A stretch of DNA of 12,061 nt from NCBI GenBank assembly GCA_937916485.1, contig CALFSV010000289.1, positions 1 to 12,061 on the forward strand, written 5' to 3'. The first letter of the stretch is position 1. Each line of letters starts with the position of its first letter. Source of the stretch: an uncultured Paracoccaceae bacterium (lineage in GTDB: Bacteria > Pseudomonadota > Alphaproteobacteria > Rhodobacterales > Rhodobacteraceae). A model generated the notes under the pieces. That model was not told the DNA's origin and searched no databases. It was given only the letters and a program-made list of their open reading frames with translations. This document shows, in pieces, positions 8,412-12,061 of the stretch. Position numbers and translations under genes: made by a program.

Positions 8412-9095
8412 TCAGGTGGCGAAAAGGCTGGCATGGACGGTTGCGCGGCGCACCGCGGCGATCTCGGACAGGGGTGAAAAGCTGCCTGCCCGGGGCGGGC
8501 AGGGGCTGTTCAGACCGGCCGCCATGAGCGGGGCCGTCTGGGCAAGCAGGGATTGCGCTTCGATTGCGCCCAGACAGCCCAAACGCACAGCGGCCGAGAC
8601 AAAAGCCATCACGGCGGCGTTGAGCGCGCCAGCTTCCATGTGCGGGGTCGAAAGCCCCAGACCGGCTGACACCACGGCTTGCACCACAGGCTCGTATCCG
8701 GCGGCGCTTGCACGGCCTGCCTTGGCAATCGCGGCCTCGTAGGCGGCGACATGCGGGGTTGCGATGCGGCTATGCACGGACAACATCGCGCGTCCGATCC
8801 TGCGCGATGCATCGGCCAGCCTGTCTGAGGTGTTCTGCAAATGACACCGCGCATCGATTTCGAGCAGGCGTTCGGTGTCTTCGGCCACATCCCGTGCCTC
8901 TGCCAGAAAGGGGCGGTCAAAACTGAACCAACGCGGCATGATTTGCCGTGTCAAAATACGGTGGACGTCCGCCGCGTCACGCACGCGCCCCTCGTTCTTG
9001 AGGGTTTCCAGACCGGACGAGAACGCAAACGCACCGGACGGAAAGGCGCTGTCGGTGGTCTGCAGCAGCCGGAGAAGCGCATGCGCATCACTCAT
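8412..9095 (-). CDS. ureF: Urease accessory protein UreF
   Basis: A 227-residue, largely helical protein of the UreF family. The N-terminal signature [21 protein letters not shown] (residues 10-30) corresponds to the usual LxxxDSxxPxGxFxxSxGLE pattern, and the C-terminus [18 protein letters not shown] matches the typical PL-x-(D/E)IA segment. UreF bridges UreD and UreG in the activation complex and gates nickel transfer. Its ATG overlaps the ureE stop as ATGA, so the two are translationally coupled; ureAB follows after 17 bp. Nothing suggests truncation. Confidence 0.94.
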   Translation of the reverse strand: MSDAHALLRLLQTTDSAFPSGAFAFSSGLETLKNEGRVRDAADVHRILTRQIMPRWFSFDRPFLAEARDVAEDTERLLEIDARCHLQNTSDRLADASRRIGRAMLSVHSRIATPHVAAYEAAIAKAGRASAAGYEPVVQAVVSAGLGLSTPHMEAGALNAAVMAFVSAAVRLGCLGAIEAQSLLAQTAPLMAAGLNSPCPPRAGSFSPLSEIAAVRRATVHASLFAT

Positions 9096-9556
9096 GGCCC
9101 ATCATTCCCGCCCGCCGGGTCTGGGCGGATGTCGCCCGCCTGCAACATGGGCTCCAGCCTGTCGAGATAGACGCGCGCTTCGGTCTCGACCGCAATCAAA
9201 AGTACCTGATCCTCAAAGCGGACACGCCAATGCAGGTTGCCTGCAAAATACCCCAACCTAAGCGCGGTTGCGGCGTCACGGGCCACAAAGCGCAGCCATT
9301 CTTCCGTTTCCACGCGCACCACGAGAGCCGCCGTTTCGTCGATGGCCAGCACTGCACCATCGAACAACTGCTGGTCACGTGGCAGAGCGATCGCAATCTG
9401 ACGCCCCGCATCCGTGACACCTCTGAACCGTCTCCGTGCGAGGTCGGTTCTGGGCAGGCGCAAGTGATCAACGGCATGTGCGTGATCAAGCCGATGCAGC
9501 TGATCACGGATACCCTCCTGATCAGAGTGTCCGATAATGTCTGAGATAACGTTCAT
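9092..9556 (-). CDS. ureE: Urease nickel metallochaperone UreE
   Basis: A 154-residue UreE that hands nickel to the UreG/F/D complex. Family features are DLARRRFRGVTDAGRQIAIALPRD (around 38-61), the metal-site histidine H109 in YFAGNLHWRV, and the C-terminal segment ending in LDRLEPML. The histidine-rich C-terminal tail of many UreE proteins is absent (it ends [10 protein letters not shown]). Instead a short histidine cluster lies near the N-terminus (HRLDHAHAVDH, 21-31). The start is placed at ATG 9556; an in-frame GTG at 9583 would add nine residues. Neither has a good ribosome binding site, but a leader ORF ends on this ATG. It is the first structural gene after the 375-bp gap. Confidence 0.9.
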   Translation of the reverse strand: MNVISDIIGHSDQEGIRDQLHRLDHAHAVDHLRLPRTDLARRRFRGVTDAGRQIAIALPRDQQLFDGAVLAIDETAALVVRVETEEWLRFVARDAATALRLGYFAGNLHWRVRFEDQVLLIAVETEARVYLDRLEPMLQAGDIRPDPAGGNDGP

Positions 9557-9606
9557 GCCGTTTTGACACGTCTGGAGACGCACCTGTGGCGCAGATGTTG
9601 GAACAT
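9553..9606 (-). CDS. Candidate 17-residue leader peptide overlapping ureE
   Basis: An ATG at 9606 follows a strong AGGAG (9618-9614) with 7-nt spacing and opens an 18-codon frame reading MFQHLRHRCVSRRVKTA. It ends in TGA at 9555-9553, which overlaps the ureE start codon as ATGA. The peptide is rich in arginine and histidine with one cysteine. Because ureE has no Shine-Dalgarno of its own, this ORF could deliver ribosomes to ureE or act as a regulatory leader. No family is recognised. Short frames arise by chance, but the ribosome site and the exact stop-start overlap together are suggestive. Confidence 0.45.
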   Translation of the reverse strand: MFQHLRHRCVSRRVKTA

Positions 9607-9824
9607 CGGACTACTCCTGAAATTGAGACAGCGCGCAGAATGGCCAAAGCACGGACGCAACATGGCGCACGTTCAACTTTGAGGCTGTGTCGTGCCGTCT
9701 AGTTGGTCACTTTACGCATCATCAGATCCGAAAAGCGTATTTCATTAAGTGTTTTGGTGGATACGGCTACGCCGCACGGACGATCACGTCAGTTCAGTGT
9801 TCGCACTTGCGCAGTTGTATGACC

Positions 9825-9844
9825 CGGATGCAGCACTGCACCCG
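9825..9844 (-). promoter_or_regulatory. Hairpin, candidate ANTAR-target hairpin 2
   Basis: On the minus strand CGGGTGC pairs with GCATCCG (7 bp including one G-U) around a six-base loop AGTGCT, or 8 bp with a four-base loop if the terminal A-U pair closes. The hexaloop version has A at position 1 and G at position 4, as described for RNA targets of ANTAR proteins. It lies about 90 nt downstream of the amiR stop. Function is inferred. Confidence 0.35.
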
Positions 9845-9895
9845 CCGTTCGTGCGCACAATGATCGGTAGAACGCATTTCGCATGGCCTCTTCAG

Positions 9896-9923
9896 GACTG
9901 CCAAGCGTCTATGGTTGGCAATC
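9896..9923 (-). promoter_or_regulatory. Hairpin after amiR, candidate ANTAR-target hairpin 1
   Basis: On the minus strand GATTGCCAA pairs with TTGGCAGTC (9 bp, one G-U) eight nucleotides after the amiR stop codon. The ten-base top CCATAGACGC can close one more C-G pair across a C/C mismatch, leaving the hexaloop ATAGAC, again with A at 1 and G at 4. No T-run follows, so it is not an ordinary terminator. It could be half of an AmiR binding site or simply a 3'-end stabiliser of the amiCR message. Confidence 0.4.
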
Positions 9924-9931
9924 TTTGAAAA

Positions 9932-10540
9932 CTATACATCTTTTCCTTTGATTGACAATAGTTCGCTGGCGTCGATAACCGCCTGCGCCATGTGATAGAT
10001 CGAAATTCGCTTTGCCATTGCCTGTTCTCTAAGCACTTTATGCGCGTCAGGCTCAGTCAAACCGTGCATTTCCATGTAAATCGACTTGGCCTGGGCAACG
10101 ATTTTGTGGCCGGTGATTCTCTGTTCCAGCTTTGCAATGTGCTCTTTGTCGGCGATCTGTTTCTGCCAGATCGCGTGTGCGACGACCAGATTGGTCAGCA
10201 CGCCAAAGCTCTTGACCGGTTTGGATGTGGCCGCCGTGGCATTCACGTCCAACAACAGTTCCAGCATCGCCGGATTTTCGTAGTTCACCACGCCGATGAT
10301 GGTCGGCCCGGGCTGTTCAACCCGTTTCAGCATGGCCTTGATTTCGTCCTGATGATCAAAGAACAAACCAACAAACGCCACATCAAATTTCGAAGGCAGG
10401 GTCTCCGGGGGGGGCCAGATCAGAGCGTTGCGGCATCCGATCCGCCCCAGTTGTTCAAGGATCATTTTCCCGTCCTCGTCGGGCGGGTGGACAACGGCGA
10501 CAAGGATGTCGCGCAGATTCTTCAAACGAAAACGCGCCAT
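9932..10540 (-). CDS. amiR: AmiR-type transcription antitermination regulator (ANTAR domain)
   Basis: A 202-residue regulator with the AmiR layout: an N-terminal pseudo-receiver fold (about 8-120), a short coiled-coil (about 122-142, WQKQIADKEHIAKLEQRI), and a C-terminal ANTAR RNA-binding domain (about 137-198, KLEQRITGHKIVAQAKSIYMEMHG then REQAMAKRIS). As in Pseudomonas AmiR, the receiver-like domain shows no aspartate at the expected phosphorylation site (VAFVGLFF), in line with control by ligand-dependent sequestration rather than phosphorylation. In Pseudomonas, AmiC holds AmiR silent until amide binds; free AmiR then binds leader RNA and prevents termination. The start codon shares one base with the amiC stop (TAATG), as expected for partners made in equal amounts. 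Its target is probably in the gap before ureE. Confidence 0.93.
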   Translation of the reverse strand: MARFRLKNLRDILVAVVHPPDEDGKMILEQLGRIGCRNALIWPPPETLPSKFDVAFVGLFFDHQDEIKAMLKRVEQPGPTIIGVVNYENPAMLELLLDVNATAATSKPVKSFGVLTNLVVAHAIWQKQIADKEHIAKLEQRITGHKIVAQAKSIYMEMHGLTEPDAHKVLREQAMAKRISIYHMAQAVIDASELLSIKGKDV

Positions 10541-11700
10541 TATCGATCCGTCTCCCTCAAATCTGCATATGGAATGTCGTCTGGATCATCCAGTTGCATC
10601 AGATAGGGAGAGGGGATCACCGGCGCGGAAGCTTCGCGCACGATTTGGAATTCTCCTTCTGCGTTGACGATGGCCACACGTGGCCAGAGCAGGGTATGAT
10701 TTGTCTTTGCGTCAATGCGCACCATGCCTTGAGGCGCATCAAACAGGACCGTTGGCAGAATGCGCATCAGTGTTTCGCGCTCTGTGGTTCCGACCTGTTT
10801 TACGGCTTCGGCAAACAGTTTGACCTGAAAATATGCCGCTTCGGATTCTGCACACAGCGGCGTATCCTCTCCGAAACGTTCGCGAAAGCGGGACACGAAA
10901 CGGCGGTTTGCGTCGTTTTGGATGACACTGAAATAGGGCGCGACCTTGATGTTGCCTTCGGCGGCATCTTTGCCGATGGCGGCCATCTCAAGTTCGCCTG
11001 CCGTGACCGAACAGATCGGAGACTGCGTTCTGTCAAACCCGGCCTTGTCGTAGGCCTTGTAGAAATCGACGGCCCCTTCACCCACCATAGTAGAAAATAT
11101 GATGACAGGACCGCTTTGCTTGATCCGGGCAATGACATCGTCGATGTCTTTTTTCGTGATCGCCAGCGGAACATAAACTTCGTCCACGACTTCTGCGCCT
11201 CGATTGGACAGAAGGTCGCGCATCAGGCTGTTGATTTCGTAAGGAAATACGTAGTTCGACCCGACGAAGAAATACCGGCTTCCGTAGTTTTGTGCCATGA
11301 AGTCGGCCAGCCATTTGGCATTCTGGTTGGGCGCCGATCCCGAATAGATGCAACCGTTTGCGTATTCGAAACCCTCATAGTGTGTGGGGTAGAACAGCAT
11401 TGTTTTATGGTCACTGATAGTCGGAAGAACAGCCTTGCGGCAGGATGACATGTAGCAGCCAAACAAGGCTTCGACCTTGTCCTCCACGATCAACCGTTCG
11501 GCTTCGGCCCGAAATTGAGCGGGGTTGGAACTTGTGTCATTGCCCGAGAACAAAAGCTCCTCGCCCAACAGCCCACCGCTCTGATTGATCTCTTCGATCG
11601 CCAGCAGGGCTGCGTTGCGTTGGTTGGTCTCGACCGCCGAGGTGACACCGGTACTTGAATAGAGAAAGCCGATACTTACCGGTGTTTTTCTGGGATCCAT
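10540..11700 (-). CDS. amiC: AmiC-type amide sensor and negative regulator
   Basis: A 386-residue periplasmic-binding-protein-like sensor without signal peptide or lipobox (it starts MDPRKTPVSIGFLYSSTGVT), so it is cytoplasmic; Pseudomonas AmiC has 385 residues. Shared pocket segments are GCYMSSCRKAV (Y83, S85), FYPTHYEGFEY (Y104, T106), SNYVFPYE and FSTMVGEGA. It should bind a small amide and release AmiR. Some pocket positions differ from my recollection of Pseudomonas AmiC: H107 for P, F152 for Y, and E near 209. The urea-binding protein UrtA is the closest alternative, but UrtA is exported and the amiR overlap argues for AmiC. ATG 11700 has AGGA 7 nt upstream; the extension to 11790 was rejected because its residues do not fit the family. 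Confidence 0.92.
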   Translation of the reverse strand: MDPRKTPVSIGFLYSSTGVTSAVETNQRNAALLAIEEINQSGGLLGEELLFSGNDTSSNPAQFRAEAERLIVEDKVEALFGCYMSSCRKAVLPTISDHKTMLFYPTHYEGFEYANGCIYSGSAPNQNAKWLADFMAQNYGSRYFFVGSNYVFPYEINSLMRDLLSNRGAEVVDEVYVPLAITKKDIDDVIARIKQSGPVIIFSTMVGEGAVDFYKAYDKAGFDRTQSPICSVTAGELEMAAIGKDAAEGNIKVAPYFSVIQNDANRRFVSRFRERFGEDTPLCAESEAAYFQVKLFAEAVKQVGTTERETLMRILPTVLFDAPQGMVRIDAKTNHTLLWPRVAIVNAEGEFQIVREASAPVIPSPYLMQLDDPDDIPYADLRETDR

Positions 11701-12061
11701 CTTGTAATCCTGTACAATTGTCACCCGCCAGTTGCACCAGCAAGCATGACGGGTCGTAGCGCATCTTGTTCTGGCGATCAACGCAGACACAATACGCCTG
11801 AGGCCGAAAACGGGCGGCTGGACGCCATTCCATTTACGCGGCGGTGATTAAATGGGCGAAAGCGGTGCTATTTGCTCAATTGAGGGTCGTATCAGGCGGG
11901 AAAAGCCATCCTGCGGAGAATTTCCGTCTTTTGGACTGGTCGATTCGAAAGGCGTCGGGCCTTCTGTCCTTCGATCATGCCAAACGTTGGTGGAGCGTTT
12001 CCTGATCAGAGGTGGTCGCAGGATTTCGGACCAGTAGTTAAGGTGGATCAACTTGTGAAAG
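11701..12061. other. Upstream region of amiC, no gene recognised
   Basis: This stretch should hold the promoter of the cluster. I found no good promoter; TTGATC-17-TACGAC on the minus strand just upstream of the hairpin at 11753 is a weak sigma-70 match. Small frames occur on both strands at 11848-12051 (61 and 67 codons) but neither resembles a known family, and being complementary they cannot both be real. The end at 12061 cuts the region, so a gene lying further right is not seen. Confidence 0.4.
11724..11753 (-). promoter_or_regulatory. Hairpin in the amiC leader
   Basis: On the minus strand CCCGTCA pairs with TGGCGGG (7 bp, one G-U), enclosing an inner stem TTGC/GCAA with loop TGGT. It ends 23 nt before the amiC start, just ahead of the palindrome ACAATTGT (11721-11714) and the AGGA ribosome site. 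No T-run follows. It may influence amiC translation or transcription, but no specific mechanism is supported. Confidence 0.35.

Larger units (their letters stand above)
9557..9931 (-). other. amiR-ureE intergenic region, likely antitermination leader
   Basis: This 375-bp gap interrupts an otherwise tightly packed operon. On the minus strand it contains a 9-bp-stem hairpin just after amiR (9923-9896), a second hairpin (9844-9825), a third weak stem CGTTC/GAACG (9874-9870 with 9850-9846), CGGC-GTA-GCCG (around 9775-9765), and finally the leader ORF before ureE. No clear promoter or T-run terminator was found. Short frames run on both strands but none resembles a known protein. A degenerate insertion or gene remnant cannot be excluded. 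Confidence 0.5.

Noticed and set aside
9684..9696. Sigma-54-like sequence GGCACGACACAGC on the minus strand
   Set aside because: Only 9 bases separate GG and GC instead of 10 and the TTGC part is missing.
9896..9923. Intrinsic terminator after amiR
   Set aside because: The stem is good but no T-run follows, so it is reported as a candidate regulatory hairpin instead.
9749..9928. Plus-strand short frame in the amiR-ureE gap
   Set aside because: About 59 codons from a GTG, no ribosome site checked as convincing, no recognised family; kept only as part of the gap description.
10540..11700. Reading amiC as UrtA, the urea ABC transporter binding protein
   Set aside because: No signal peptide, one-base overlap with amiR, no transporter genes nearby, and length and numbering match AmiC.
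11848..12051. Complementary small frames on both strands near the right edge
   Set aside because: Each covers the other, neither has a family match or good ribosome site, and small open frames are expected here by chance.

Overview
The window reads as one long leftward (minus-strand) gene cluster for using small amides and urea as nitrogen sources. It fits an alphaproteobacterium, probably of the Rhodobacterales/roseobacter type. That placement rests on the GC-rich coding style and on remembered family resemblance, not on a search. Eleven protein genes cover about 11.4 kb, all on the minus strand. The large plus-strand open frames are shadows of these genes.

In transcription order (right to left) the layout is: about 360 bp of unassigned upstream DNA; amiC (cytoplasmic amide sensor) and amiR (ANTAR-type RNA-binding antiterminator), overlapping at TAATG; a 375-bp gap with two hairpins and a 17-codon leader ORF; ureE, ureF, a fused ureA-ureB, ureC, ureG and ureD; amiE (aliphatic amidase); a strong hairpin; then a MoxR-type AAA+ ATPase (CbbQ/NorQ family) and its VWA-domain partner (CbbO/NorD family). 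The left end holds an AT-rich, palindrome-bearing stretch and possibly the first nine codons of another leftward gene.

Inferred joint function: AmiC senses a small amide or urea-like ligand and releases AmiR, which lets transcription continue into the structural genes. AmiE releases ammonia from short aliphatic amides, and the nickel urease releases ammonia from urea. UreD, E, F and G mature the urease. The CbbQ/CbbO-like pair is the unexpected part. Such pairs normally remodel Rubisco or assemble nitric oxide reductase, and neither enzyme is encoded here, so the client may be the urease or the amidase. No permease or nickel transporter is visible.

Most notable points: regulatory genes of the Pseudomonas ami system joined to a complete urease operon; the orphan AAA+/VWA pair; two hairpins between amiR and ureE whose loops can be drawn as hexaloops with A at position 1 and G at position 4, as reported for ANTAR targets; a well-formed leader ORF ending on the ureE start codon; and a Helicobacter-style fused UreAB.
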